Positions 44,271 to 52,911 are shown, numbered from the stretch's first letter. The stretch is 61,632 nt of DNA from Candidatus Hydrogenedentota bacterium (GCA_029556545.1 JAKQEQ010000131.1:1-61632), one strand, 5' to 3'. Numbers and translations are program-made. The notes: a model not told the origin generated them from the letters alone.

Positions 44271-44537
44271 ATGCCAACGCTGAACATATCGCTTCCTGAC
44301 GCGATGCGCGTATGGATCGACGCGCAGGTAGCCGCGGGCGGTTACAGCACGGCCAGCGAGTACTTGCGCGAACTGGTGCGGACCGACCAGCGGCGGAAGG
44401 TCCAGGAGCGTATCGAGGCGCTGCTCGTCGAGGGTATCGAGAGCGGCGAGCCCATCGAGATGGATGACGCATTCTGGCGGCGGCGGCGGGCACAGTTGCG
44501 AGGGCAGAGCGCGAAGGCATCGCGGAAGCGTCGTTAA
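44271..44537 (+). CDS. parD: Module 3 antitoxin, ParD/CopG-type
   Basis: An 88-residue ribbon-helix-helix protein. The DNA-binding start TLNISLPDAMRVWIDAQV and GGYSTASEYLRELVR are classical for ParD antitoxins, and the C-terminal half (GEPIEMDDAFWRRRRAQLRG) is the toxin-binding arm. GGAGGATAAACGCGG lies just before the ATG at 44271. Its TAA stop shares one base with the ATG of the ParE-like toxin gene (TAATG), indicating coupled translation. It is unrelated to the AbrB-like antitoxins of modules 1 and 2. Confidence 0.9.
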   Translation: MPTLNISLPDAMRVWIDAQVAAGGYSTASEYLRELVRTDQRRKVQERIEALLVEGIESGEPIEMDDAFWRRRRAQLRGQSAKASRKRR

Positions 44538-44851
44538 TGCGCGCTGTTATTCGTCCACTCGCCGTTCGCGACCTGGAGGAACAGGCCGCGTACATCGCGC
44601 GTGATAATCCGCAAGCGGCTGTGCGGTTTCTGGATGCTGCGCGCCGCACGGTCGACTTCCTGATGCGTAATCCGAACGTCGGCGGCCCGCGTCCCGCGGG
44701 CATTCGCTTGAAGGACATTCGGATGTGGCCCGTATCGAGATTTGAACGCGACCTCGTCTTCTACAGAGTCGTGTATAATCAGCTCGAAGTTGTTCGTATC
44801 CTCCACTCGGCGCGGGACATCCCGGGAATCTTCGCCGAGTTTTCCGACTGA
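44537..44851 (+). CDS. parE: Module 3 toxin, ParE/RelE-type
   Basis: A 104-residue toxin of the RelE/ParE superfamily. It starts AVIRPLAVRDLEEQAAYIARDNP, typical of ParE, and ends in the basic/aromatic core FERDLVFYRVVYNQLEVVRILHSARDI with the C-terminal GIF motif common in ParE. ParE proteins poison DNA gyrase; RelE proteins cut mRNA on ribosomes, and the sequence fits ParE better. The stop at 44851 is only seven bases before the intact ispG start, with no room for a separate promoter. Expression of ispG therefore probably depends on, or is coupled to, this module. Confidence 0.9.
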   Translation: MRAVIRPLAVRDLEEQAAYIARDNPQAAVRFLDAARRTVDFLMRNPNVGGPRPAGIRLKDIRMWPVSRFERDLVFYRVVYNQLEVVRILHSARDIPGIFAEFSD

Positions 44852-44858
44852 GGCATAT

Positions 44859-46142
44859 ATGGTGCATCCAGCGACATCGTTGCGACATCGAACGGTTCCC
44901 GTGATGGTCGGCCGTGTTCAGGTCGGCGGCGGTGCGCCGGTCGTCGTGCAGTCGATGACGAATACGGACACGGAGGATGCCGAGGCCACGGCGCGGCAGA
45001 TCGTCGAACTGGCCGAGGCGGGCTCTGAACTGGTGCGGATCACGGTCAATACGCCGAAAGCGGCGGAAACGGTCCCGGAAATTCGCGACCGCGTGCGCGA
45101 TGCGGGCTGCGCCGCGCCGCTTATCGGTGATTTCCACTACAACGGCCACCGCCTGCTCACGAAGTATCCGCAATGCGCGGAGGCGCTCGACAAGTACCGT
45201 ATCAACCCCGGGAACGTGGGCCGCGGCAAGGCGCGGGACGTGCAGTTCGCGACGATTTGCGCGGTGGCGCGGGAGCACGGGAAGCCGGTGCGCATCGGCG
45301 TCAACATGGGTTCGCTGAACGAGGAACTGGTGCTGGCGAAGATGGAGGAGAACTCGCGGCGGGGGCTCGGGAAGTCGTCCGAGGAGATCATGAACGACTG
45401 CATGATCATCTCGGCGCTCGAGTCGACGGAACTCGCGCTGTCCTGCGGCCTGCGAAGAGACCAGATCATTATCTCGTGCAAGACAAGCGTCCCTGTGCAC
45501 CTCATTTCCTTGTATCGCGAACTGGCCGCGAAGACGGACCAACCGCTGCATCTCGGCTTGACCGAGGCGGGGATGGGTATCAAGGGGCAAGTCTGGTCCG
45601 CTACCGCGATGGGCATCCTGCTTGCCGAGGGCATCGGCGACACGATTCGGGTCTCGTTGACGCCGCGTCCCGGCGGCGACCGGCGGGAGGAGGTGTACGC
45701 CGCGCAGGAAATCCTCCAGGCGCTCGGCGTGCGTCAATTCGCGCCGAGCATCACGGCGTGTCCCGGTTGCGGCCGCACGACGAGCACGACGTTTCAGGAA
45801 CTCGCGGAGGAGACGATCGAGTACGTGCGCGCGCGCATGCCCGCGTGGCGAAAACAGTACGAGGGCGTCGAGACCTTGAAGGTGGCGGTCATGGGCTGCG
45901 TGGTGAACGGGCCCGGCGAATCCAAGGCGGCGAATATCGGCATTAGTCTTCCCGGCAACGGCGAGGCCCCGACGTGCCCGGTCTTCGTCGATGGCCGGAT
46001 ATACGCCGCGTTCTCCGGGACAAAGGAGGAACTGGCCGCGAAGTTTCGGGCGTTGCTGGAAGAGTACGTGGCTTCACACTATTCAAGGAAACCCGGCCAT
46101 GAAACGGAAAAGGTTCACGGAAGCCCGGGAGGCAGGTCTTGA
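44859..46142 (+). CDS. ispG: 4-hydroxy-3-methylbut-2-en-1-yl diphosphate synthase
   Basis: A 427-residue [4Fe-4S] enzyme of the MEP isoprenoid pathway that converts MEcPP to HMBPP in the cytoplasm. Signatures include VVVQSMTNTDTEDAEATARQ, RINPGNVGRG, IGVNMGSLNEEL, HLGLTEAGMG and the cluster motifs ITACPGCGRTTST and VMGCVVNGPGES. Length is that of the short bacterial form. The ATG at 44859 lies seven bases after the ParE-like stop and lacks its own promoter. Its N-terminus differs from remnants A and B upstream (HRTVPVMVGR against RETQSVRVGG), suggesting the present 5' end is a different allele. The next gene, a TAT-exported protein, overlaps its 3' end by 44 bases. Confidence 0.96.
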   Translation: MVHPATSLRHRTVPVMVGRVQVGGGAPVVVQSMTNTDTEDAEATARQIVELAEAGSELVRITVNTPKAAETVPEIRDRVRDAGCAAPLIGDFHYNGHRLLTKYPQCAEALDKYRINPGNVGRGKARDVQFATICAVAREHGKPVRIGVNMGSLNEELVLAKMEENSRRGLGKSSEEIMNDCMIISALESTELALSCGLRRDQIIISCKTSVPVHLISLYRELAAKTDQPLHLGLTEAGMGIKGQVWSATAMGILLAEGIGDTIRVSLTPRPGGDRREEVYAAQEILQALGVRQFAPSITACPGCGRTTSTTFQELAEETIEYVRARMPAWRKQYEGVETLKVAVMGCVVNGPGESKAANIGISLPGNGEAPTCPVFVDGRIYAAFSGTKEELAAKFRALLEEYVASHYSRKPGHETEKVHGSPGGRS

Positions 46143-47049
46143 TGCGGGATCGTACGAAGATCGGCTGTCGCGCCGTGCGTTTCTTGGCGCGGCGGGCGGG
46201 GCGGCGTTGACGATGCGCGCGTGGGCCGCAACGAGCGGCGCATCGAGCACGGCCACGCCGCCCAAGGCGGCGGAGACGTACGCGACGCAGGCCAAGGGCA
46301 TCCGCATATTGCCGGGCCAGTGGCGGCCCCATTACCCGTGGGAGCATATCGCGTGGGTCAGCCCGCCGTGGCCGAGCCAGGACTATATCTGGCTCGATTT
46401 TCCGGAGGCGGTCTTCACGAGCCAGGGGCTGCTGTTCCTTAGTCACGTGAACCCGCCTTTTCCGACGGTATTTTCGAACCTCGAACCCGTGCCTTGGGAG
46501 CGAATCCCGGACGGCGTGCGTTTCGAGCGCATGCTGCCCAACGGCATTGGCTTTGGCGGCGGCGTCACGCGAGCGAGCGACACCGTCGTCGCCCTTGAAC
46601 TGCACATCCGTAACGGAAGTCCCGAACCGCTGGCGGACATCACCTTGCAGACGTGCGCCTTTCTCCGCGCTATCAGCGAATTCGGGGACTACACCCTTGA
46701 GAACAAGTTCGTGCATGTGCCGGGTTCCGGCTGGGTATCCATGACGCGGGCGCTCGAGTTACCGCCCGGCGCGGAACGCTATCGCGTCGGCTGGCGCATA
46801 TCGGGAAAGGCCGTATCGGACCTGCCAGTGGCCGTCGTGGTGTCAAAGGAGACGGACCGTCTCATGGCGTTCACCTGGGGCGAGCACACGCTTTCGCTGG
46901 TGGGCAATCCGCGGCACCCGTGTGTCCATGCCGACCCGCAATTCCCCGACCTCGCGCCCGGTGACGCGGCGTCCATCCACGGCAGGCTGATCTTCTTCGA
47001 GGGGAAGCTGGAGGAGTTCGACTACTTGGCGATTAGCAGGAGTCTTTGA
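46099..47049 (+). CDS. TAT-exported protein of unknown function
   Basis: A 316-residue protein with an N-terminal twin-arginine signal (RLSRRAFLGAAGGAAL) and a probable cleavage site near MRAWAA. The mature part is beta-rich with conserved-looking GQWRPHYPWEHIAWVSPPWP, FLSHVNPPFPTVFSNLEPVPW and LENKFVHVPGSGW. It ends in GRLIFFEGKLEEFDYL. I do not recognise the family; similar TAT-exported proteins occur near glycoside hydrolases in related lineages. The ATG at 46099 lies inside the ispG 3' end (44-base overlap) with AAGGAA nine bases upstream, and the gene is one base from the alpha-mannosidase start. These three genes are likely on one transcript. Confidence 0.75.
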   Translation: MKRKRFTEAREAGLDAGSYEDRLSRRAFLGAAGGAALTMRAWAATSGASSTATPPKAAETYATQAKGIRILPGQWRPHYPWEHIAWVSPPWPSQDYIWLDFPEAVFTSQGLLFLSHVNPPFPTVFSNLEPVPWERIPDGVRFERMLPNGIGFGGGVTRASDTVVALELHIRNGSPEPLADITLQTCAFLRAISEFGDYTLENKFVHVPGSGWVSMTRALELPPGAERYRVGWRISGKAVSDLPVAVVVSKETDRLMAFTWGEHTLSLVGNPRHPCVHADPQFPDLAPGDAASIHGRLIFFEGKLEEFDYLAISRSL

Positions 47050-47050
47050 A

Positions 47051-49648
47051 GTGCGCTACCGCGTATTTGTCTACTTGTATGCATTCCTTGTGTGTGCCTT
47101 GGCCTTTCCCGATGACGGACGCGGCGCCGGGGAGCGGGCGGCGCGGCGCTGGGGGCCGTCCGAGGACCTCGGGCTATCGGAATACGCGATCAACCTTGTC
47201 GGCCACGCGCACATTGATCTGGCGTATCGGTGGCGTTGGAACGAGACGGTGCACCGCATCGCGCGTGACACGTTTCGCGGCGTGCTCGACCTGATGAACG
47301 AGGAGCCCGGCCTGACCTTCGCCCAGAGCCAGATGGCGCTTTACGACGCGATGAAGCGGGAGTATCCCGACATCTACGCCGAGATCAAGCGCCGCGTGGC
47401 CGAAGGCCGTTGGATTCCGGTCGGCGGCACGTGGGCCGAATCGGACATGATCCTGCCGGCGGGTGAGTCGTTCATTCGGCAGCGGCTCGTGGGCATGCAG
47501 TTCGCCCGCGAAGAATTCGGCATCACGGACATTGACGTGCTCTGGGTTCCGGACTCGTTCTGCGGGCATGCGAGCACCCTGCCCAATATCCTGCATCGCT
47601 GCGGCATCCGGTATTACGTGGTCGGACGCGGCGCGCCTCCGGCCACGCCAATCTTCTGGTGGCAGGCGCCCAACGGTCCGCGGATACTTGCTTACTCGCC
47701 CGCCGCGCCTTACGACTTCCGGCTCGGGATGCTGACGAGCGCCCGGCTGCGCGGGATGGAGGACTGGTTTAACCGGGCCAGCGGCGTGCGGGGGGCCATG
47801 GTGCTCTATGGCGCGGGCGATCACGGCGGGGGACCGCGAGCCGAGGACGTGGCGCGCAAACAGGCCATCGAACAGTGGCCCGGCGCGCCGCGGATGGTCT
47901 ACGACAACCCGATGGCGTATTTCGCGCGGGAAGTGAAGCCGTACGAAGACGCTTTTCCCGTTCACCAGGGGACCCTCGAAGGCGTGCCGAACCCGTCTTA
48001 TCTGAGTCAGGCGCGAAACAAGCAACTGAACCGGGAATGCGAGAACCTGCTGATGACGGCGGAGAAATTCGCCACGTTGGCGAGTTATTACCAGCGAAAA
48101 CCGGGCTATCCGCGTGTGGATTTCTTGGAGGCGTGGAAGAAAGTTCTGTTCAACCAATTCCACGACATTCTCCCGGGCACGTCGTTCGCGCGCGTATACG
48201 ACGACGCCGAGGCGGAATTGAACTGGGTCCTCGACGAAGGCCGAAACCTCCTCGCGGACGGCCTGGAGTACATCGCCACGCGCATCGACACGCGGGGAAG
48301 CGATATACCGCTTGTGGTCTTCAACCCGCTTTCGTGGGCGCGCACCGACGCGGTCGAGACGACCATCGATTTCCTCGAACCCACGGAGTTTTTCGCGATG
48401 TACGACGACCAGGGGCGGGAGATTGCGTGGCAACGCCTCTCGTCGGACGAGACGGGCCGCCGGTGGCGCGTAGTGTTTGTGGCGGAGGAGACGCCGTCGA
48501 TCGGTTACCGGATGTTTCGGGTGCGGCCCGGCGCGACGCCGTCCGCCATGACGACGCTCACGGCCTCCCTTGCCGCTATCGAGAACGAGTTCTTGCGCGT
48601 CACGCTCTCGCCGACCGGCGCCGTGGCAGGCATTTTCGACAAGCAGGCCAATCGCGAAGTGCTGAGCGGCGACGGGAATGCGTTCGCGTTAGTCGAAGAG
48701 GCCGGACTGAGTTCCTCATGGAGCGCGGTCCTCGGGCGGAACCAGCGCGGGCTGGAAGCGATTGGCAACCCGGAGCTTGTCGAGGCCGGCCCGGTGCGGG
48801 CGGTGGTGCGCCGTACTTTTCGTTCCGAGGACTCGCTGATTTCGGTGGACACCATCCTGTATGCCGGCGTGCCCCGCGTCGATTTCGAGTTGCGTGCGGA
48901 CTGGCGCGATAAGGACGCCATCCTGCTGGCCGCGTTTCCCACGAACGTCGACGATGGCGCGGGCTGCATCGAGCAGCCCTACGGTTTCGCGGAGGTGAAG
49001 CCGGACGGGGCGCGCCATTGCGCGCAGCAGTGGGTGGATCTGTCGAACGGCGACTACGGCGTCAGCCTGCTCAATAACGGCCGCTACGAGTTCTACCTCG
49101 ACGGCCAAACTTTGCGCATGGGCGTCTTGCGGGGCGGACGCGATATGGACCCACGTATGGACGAAGGCGAGCACCGGTTCCGCTATGCCCTCTATCCGCA
49201 CAGCGGGGATTGGCGCGATGGCGACACGGTGCAACAGGCCGGTCAGTTGAATCATCCGCTGATTGCCCTGCAGGAGTCCCGCCACGACGGGACACTGGAA
49301 GTGTGGGCTATGCGTCGTAGCGACTTCTCGTTGCCCCATGCGCATTCGTTCGTCAGCGTGTCGCCGAAGAACCTTGTGGTCCCCGTCGTCAAGATGCCGC
49401 AGGAGGACTGGACCGCGACCGGCTACCTCGTTGTGCGCGTGTTCGAGACGACCGGCCGCGCGACGCGGGGCGAATTGACGCTGCCGTTCAAGGTCCTGAG
49501 CGCGGTCGAGACCGATCATCTCGAAGAGACCGTGTTGGGCACGCCCGCCTTCGAGGACAGGAAAGTGATCGTTGATTTCGCGCCGGGCGAACTCAAGACG
49601 TTGAAAATCCGTGTTGCTGGGACGATGCCGCAGTCGGAGGGGAACTGA
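47051..49648 (+). CDS. Secreted GH38 alpha-mannosidase
   Basis: An 865-residue glycoside hydrolase family 38 enzyme expected to hydrolyse alpha-mannosides. The N-terminal hydrophobic stretch YRVFVYLYAFLVCALAFP is a signal peptide. The Zn-binding start motif LVGHAHIDLAYRWRWNETV has His52, His54 and Asp56. The nucleophile motif VLWVPDSFCGH has Asp168, and the third site MVLYGAGDHGGGP is intact. Helical middle and C-terminal beta domains follow (FNQFHDILPGTSFARVY, LVVFNPLSWARTDAVE). It begins at GTG 47051 with CAGGAG nine bases upstream, one base after the previous stop. In contrast to the large protein at 35333-40123 it looks fully active. Confidence 0.93.
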   Translation: MRYRVFVYLYAFLVCALAFPDDGRGAGERAARRWGPSEDLGLSEYAINLVGHAHIDLAYRWRWNETVHRIARDTFRGVLDLMNEEPGLTFAQSQMALYDAMKREYPDIYAEIKRRVAEGRWIPVGGTWAESDMILPAGESFIRQRLVGMQFAREEFGITDIDVLWVPDSFCGHASTLPNILHRCGIRYYVVGRGAPPATPIFWWQAPNGPRILAYSPAAPYDFRLGMLTSARLRGMEDWFNRASGVRGAMVLYGAGDHGGGPRAEDVARKQAIEQWPGAPRMVYDNPMAYFAREVKPYEDAFPVHQGTLEGVPNPSYLSQARNKQLNRECENLLMTAEKFATLASYYQRKPGYPRVDFLEAWKKVLFNQFHDILPGTSFARVYDDAEAELNWVLDEGRNLLADGLEYIATRIDTRGSDIPLVVFNPLSWARTDAVETTIDFLEPTEFFAMYDDQGREIAWQRLSSDETGRRWRVVFVAEETPSIGYRMFRVRPGATPSAMTTLTASLAAIENEFLRVTLSPTGAVAGIFDKQANREVLSGDGNAFALVEEAGLSSSWSAVLGRNQRGLEAIGNPELVEAGPVRAVVRRTFRSEDSLISVDTILYAGVPRVDFELRADWRDKDAILLAAFPTNVDDGAGCIEQPYGFAEVKPDGARHCAQQWVDLSNGDYGVSLLNNGRYEFYLDGQTLRMGVLRGGRDMDPRMDEGEHRFRYALYPHSGDWRDGDTVQQAGQLNHPLIALQESRHDGTLEVWAMRRSDFSLPHAHSFVSVSPKNLVVPVVKMPQEDWTATGYLVVRVFETTGRATRGELTLPFKVLSAVETDHLEETVLGTPAFEDRKVIVDFAPGELKTLKIRVAGTMPQSEGN

Positions 49649-49654
49649 GCAGGC

Positions 49655-49765
49655 ATGGACGAAATGGACGATAGGGACCTGATGGACGATATGGACGGTG
49701 CGCAGGCAGCCTCGATGTCAATCTACGTGCCCATGCCGTCCCTACTGTCCATATCGTCCTTTCTC
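49655..49765. repeat. Paired period-9 repeats in inverted orientation
   Basis: Five plus-orientation units of the ATGGACGNN type (49655-49699) face minus-orientation units (about 49728-49765). GGACGATATGGAC at 49685-49697 is the exact reverse complement of GTCCATATCGTCC at 49747-49760, so transcripts could fold into a long hairpin after the mannosidase gene. Confidence 0.7.
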
Positions 49766-49834
49766 CGAAACCGGCGTAAGCCATCCAAAGTCGAATAACA
49801 TCGCACAAGAAGGCTCATTCCGAAAGGTCCGTCT

Positions 49835-51115
49835 ATGAAACGCTTTGTTCTTCTCGCACTCGCGCTTGTCCTGGCTTTGCCAGCGTTCGCCACGTTCCGG
49901 GTTGGCTATGGCGAGCGTGACATTACGCCCGTGGAGCCGATGCCGATGTGGGGCTATGCCGCGCGCCGGGACGCGCTCTCGGAGGGAGTGCTGGACCCGT
50001 TGTACGCGAAGGCCGTGGTGATTGACGTGGGGGACGACAAACTCGCGTTGGTGGGGCTCGACCTTGGCCGCGGGCCGACGGAAGCGATGATGGGGGAGAT
50101 TCGCGCTGCGGTGAAGGCGGCGTCGGGCGTGAATTGGGTGTTGATTTCGGGTTCCCACACGCATCACGGGCCGGTGATCGAGCTGCTGGATGAGCCCGAT
50201 CGCGGACAGGGCAAGTTCGACTACGCGGTGACGTATGCAAAGGAGTTGCCGGGCAAGATTATCGAGGCGATCAATGAAGCCGCGGCGAGCACGGTCGATG
50301 GGCGCATCGGCTGGGGATCGCGCGATACGGACCTCAACCGAAACCGGCACACGAAAAAGACACCGAAGCCGCGCGACCCGGAATTGGCGGTGGTCCGCTT
50401 CGACGACCTTGAGGGCAATCCAATTGCCGTGATGGTCAACTTCGCGGCCCATCCCACAGTGCATAAGATGATGGACCTGCGCTTCACCTCCGAGTGGCCG
50501 GGCCACATGCAGGCATCCGTCGAGGATCGCATGGCGACGCATTGCTTCTTCATGCAGGGCGCGGCGGGGGACATGTCGGCCAACACCAGCGATGAGCGGC
50601 GCGGTATCGATGGATTCGGGAAGGCGATGGCGGACGTGGTGATCGAGATTGCGCGGGGTATCGAGACGCGCGAACCGGAACAGCCTGGCGTGCGGGGCAT
50701 GGAGGAGCAGTTTGCGTTCCCGATGCGCATTCAGATCGACCTGCCGGTGGTGCGCGGCGCGTTCAAGATGGCCTTCTTCCCGGAATTGGTCGAGGCGATG
50801 GTCGTCGAGTTCGCGGGCAACACGATTCGCCCGCGCATGACAACCCTCTTGCTCAACAACGAGCTGGCGTTCGTGAGCGGATCCGGCGAGTTCTTCTGCG
50901 AACACGCCAACCGGCTCAAGCGCGAGTCTAAGGCGCCGAAGACGCTCTGGATCGGTTACTGCAACGGGCACCACATGTATTTCCCCACCCGGGAAGCGAT
51001 CGAGGAAGGCGGTTACGGCGCGGACCCGATGGTGTCGTGGGTGCCCCCCGGTTGCGGCGAAGACATGATCACGAAAGCGCTCGAAAACATCGAGAAACTG
51101 CTTAGCGCGGAGTGA
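49835..51115 (+). CDS. Secreted neutral/alkaline ceramidase-domain protein
   Basis: A 426-residue exported protein with the N-terminal domain of neutral/alkaline non-lysosomal ceramidases. The signal peptide is FVLLALALVLALPAFA. Conserved parts include FRVGYGERDITPVEPMPMWGY, VLISGSHTHHGPV, VMVNFAAHPTV, CFFMQGAAGDMSAN, IGYCNGHHMYFPTREA and EGGYGADP. In ceramidases the His-His pair of SHTHHGP and the His of FAAHPT bind zinc. The ceramidase C-terminal domain is absent, as in the many short homologues of Planctomycetes-type genomes, so the real substrate may not be ceramide. The ATG at 49835 has GAAAGG upstream. It converges with the signalling operon, six bases apart. Confidence 0.9.
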   Translation: MKRFVLLALALVLALPAFATFRVGYGERDITPVEPMPMWGYAARRDALSEGVLDPLYAKAVVIDVGDDKLALVGLDLGRGPTEAMMGEIRAAVKAASGVNWVLISGSHTHHGPVIELLDEPDRGQGKFDYAVTYAKELPGKIIEAINEAAASTVDGRIGWGSRDTDLNRNRHTKKTPKPRDPELAVVRFDDLEGNPIAVMVNFAAHPTVHKMMDLRFTSEWPGHMQASVEDRMATHCFFMQGAAGDMSANTSDERRGIDGFGKAMADVVIEIARGIETREPEQPGVRGMEEQFAFPMRIQIDLPVVRGAFKMAFFPELVEAMVVEFAGNTIRPRMTTLLLNNELAFVSGSGEFFCEHANRLKRESKAPKTLWIGYCNGHHMYFPTREAIEEGGYGADPMVSWVPPGCGEDMITKALENIEKLLSAE

Positions 51116-51121
51116 TCGTAG

Positions 51122-52054
51122 TTACTTCCTGCGGTCGATGAGATAGTTCGAGCCGGGAAGCCCCTTGGCGATGCGCTTGACGTCGGCGGCGCGCGAAGTG
51201 AGTTCCGCAGTGTGTCGAATCGCCGTGCGGCCTGTGTCCACCACCGCGATCGTGCACGTCATGAGCGGGAATTGGCGGGGATTTCCCTGGCGGTCGGTCG
51301 AATCGATGCAACCTTTCTGCCGGTCGTCCTCATCGTAGAAGTTGGGCACGATCAGGTCGAAGCGTTCGAGGAACTGCTTGCAGGCGCGCTCGACCAGCGG
51401 AGACGGCGTGATGAAAAGAAAATCATCGCCGCCGACATGTCCCACGTAAGTTTCCGATCCGCCCAGCGCGTCGAGCGTGTGCGCGAGCACCCGCGCGGTC
51501 ATGCGCAGGACTTCGTCGCCCCGACTGAAACCGTATTTGTCGTTATACGGCTTGAAATGATCGATATCGAGATAGGCGAAGGCGAGCGGCTGCCCCGCCG
51601 CGAGGCGGCGCTCGATCTCCCGCATGATATTGACATTGCCGGGCAAGCCGGTCAGGGGGTTGGCGTTGACATCGCGCTGGGTACGGGCCAGGACCAGGCG
51701 AATCCGCGCCGCCAAGCCGTCCGCGTCACAGGGGCGAACCAGGAAGTCGTCGACGGGAATGCGGGTCCAATCCACCTGAGCGGGCGCGGCGTCGGGGGCG
51801 AGCAGCAGCACCACGGGCACATGGCCGAAGAGCGCGTCCGCTTTCAGGGAATCGAGCGTGCCGCCGCCGCGCAGCGGCGTATGGGCCTCGCTCATGAGAA
51901 TGATTTGCGGCGCTTGCCGGTGCATCTTCTCGATTAGTTCGTTCGTCGTGCATGCGACCGTGACGGTATGGCCGCGGTTTTCCAGAATTGCCTGTTCTTG
52001 TGCGCAGGCCGCGGGCGTTTCATCCACCAGCAGGATGGTCGCTTCGCCGCTCAT
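51122..52054 (-). CDS. REC-like/GGDEF protein, probable diguanylate cyclase
   Basis: A 310-residue cytoplasmic protein. Residues 1-120 resemble a response-regulator receiver domain (ATILLVDETPAACAQEQAIL), but the phosphoacceptor position reads IILMSEAHTP, where receivers have LLDIxMP, so the Asp is missing. A GGDEF domain follows (ANPLTGLPGNVNIMREIERR, FAYLDIDHFKPYNDKYGFSRGDEVL, VGHVGGDDFLF). The signature is GGDDF at residues 208-212, a conservative variant, so c-di-GMP synthesis is plausible but not certain. The ATG at 52054 overlaps the HDOD gene stop by four bases, which fixes the start. Confidence 0.88.
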   Translation of the reverse strand: MSGEATILLVDETPAACAQEQAILENRGHTVTVACTTNELIEKMHRQAPQIILMSEAHTPLRGGGTLDSLKADALFGHVPVVLLLAPDAAPAQVDWTRIPVDDFLVRPCDADGLAARIRLVLARTQRDVNANPLTGLPGNVNIMREIERRLAAGQPLAFAYLDIDHFKPYNDKYGFSRGDEVLRMTARVLAHTLDALGGSETYVGHVGGDDFLFITPSPLVERACKQFLERFDLIVPNFYDEDDRQKGCIDSTDRQGNPRQFPLMTCTIAVVDTGRTAIRHTAELTSRAADVKRIAKGLPGSNYLIDRRK

Positions 52055-52911
52055 GACGTGGGTTCCCGTCGCGCGAGCACGTCCACGCCCGCCGTGTACT
52101 CGGCCTCCGCGCCCTCGAGGATGCGGTCGATCTGCGGGAAGGACAGGCCAAGCGCGTGAAAGGCTTCGTGGTCGAGCGCGGGCATGGTCATGTCGCCTGG
52201 ATAGCCGTAACCCATGCCCCGGGCGAGAATGTTCGCCAAGTGCACGACGGCGGTAACCTCGCGGAAGTTCGCGGCGCGGGCCGGCGCGTGGTGGTAGACG
52301 AGGGGGTCGCTGAGGCGCAGCGGGAGGCGCCAATGTCGCGCAATCCATTCGGCCACCCGTGCGTGGTCCACGCCGAACACCTCGCGCTCCGCCTCGGCAA
52401 TGTGGAGCCGGTGTTCCTGGGCGGTCTGCCGCACCTGCGCGTAATCGTCCGGGGCAAGATACGTGAGCACCACCTTGCCAAGATCATGGAGCAATCCCGC
52501 TACCATGATCTCCTCCGCGTCCTTCATCCGGCGCTCCTTGGCGATGCGCCTGCTCAAGACCGCGCAGCCGAGGCTGTGTTCCCACAGGCCCTGGGCCTCC
52601 GTCGCCATCGAATCGAAAACCGCCGCCCCGAGCACGAGTCCCTTCACCACGTTGAACCCGAGCAGCACGACCGCGTGCGTCACGGAGGAAATGCGCCCCG
52701 GAAACCCGTATACGGGCGAGTTGACCAGGCGGAGCAGGCGCGCGCTCAGCACCTGGTCCTTCGCGATTACCTCGCCCACGTCCGACGCCGCTGCGGTGCT
52801 GCTTTCGACCATCGACGTCAGGACCTTGACCACGCCGGGCAGCGTGGGGAGGTTTGACAGGTCCTCGACGCGCCGCTCGATATCGGACGCCGTCATGGGC
52901 ACGGGCTGCAT
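52051..52911 (-). CDS. HDOD-domain signalling protein
   Basis: A 286-residue cytoplasmic protein made of one HDOD domain (LSNLPTLPGVVKVLTSMVES, VLSARLLRLVNSPVYGFPG, ISSVTHAVVLLGFNVVKGLV, VAGLLHDLGKVVLTYL). HDOD domains are non-enzymatic relatives of HD phosphohydrolases that act as signalling adaptors, often with cyclic-di-GMP proteins and pili or flagella. It lies in the middle of a three-gene operon: a small protein before it and the REC-GGDEF gene overlapping its stop. The start at 52911 is uncertain, because GGAG lies only two bases upstream; ATG 52896 or an intervening GTG is possible. Confidence 0.88.
   Translation of the reverse strand: MQPVPMTASDIERRVEDLSNLPTLPGVVKVLTSMVESSTAAASDVGEVIAKDQVLSARLLRLVNSPVYGFPGRISSVTHAVVLLGFNVVKGLVLGAAVFDSMATEAQGLWEHSLGCAVLSRRIAKERRMKDAEEIMVAGLLHDLGKVVLTYLAPDDYAQVRQTAQEHRLHIAEAEREVFGVDHARVAEWIARHWRLPLRLSDPLVYHHAPARAANFREVTAVVHLANILARGMGYGYPGDMTMPALDHEAFHALGLSFPQIDRILEGAEAEYTAGVDVLARREPTS

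Noticed and set aside
42436-44851. Possible prophage or integron as the cause of the TA array
   Set aside because: No integrase, attC-like sites or phage structural genes lie within or beside the modules; cassettes at an ispG-derived site explain the junctions better.
49655-49765. Possible CRISPR-like array
   Set aside because: The period is 9 bases without spacers, so it is a short tandem repeat and not a CRISPR. No other direct-repeat array with unique spacers was seen in the window.
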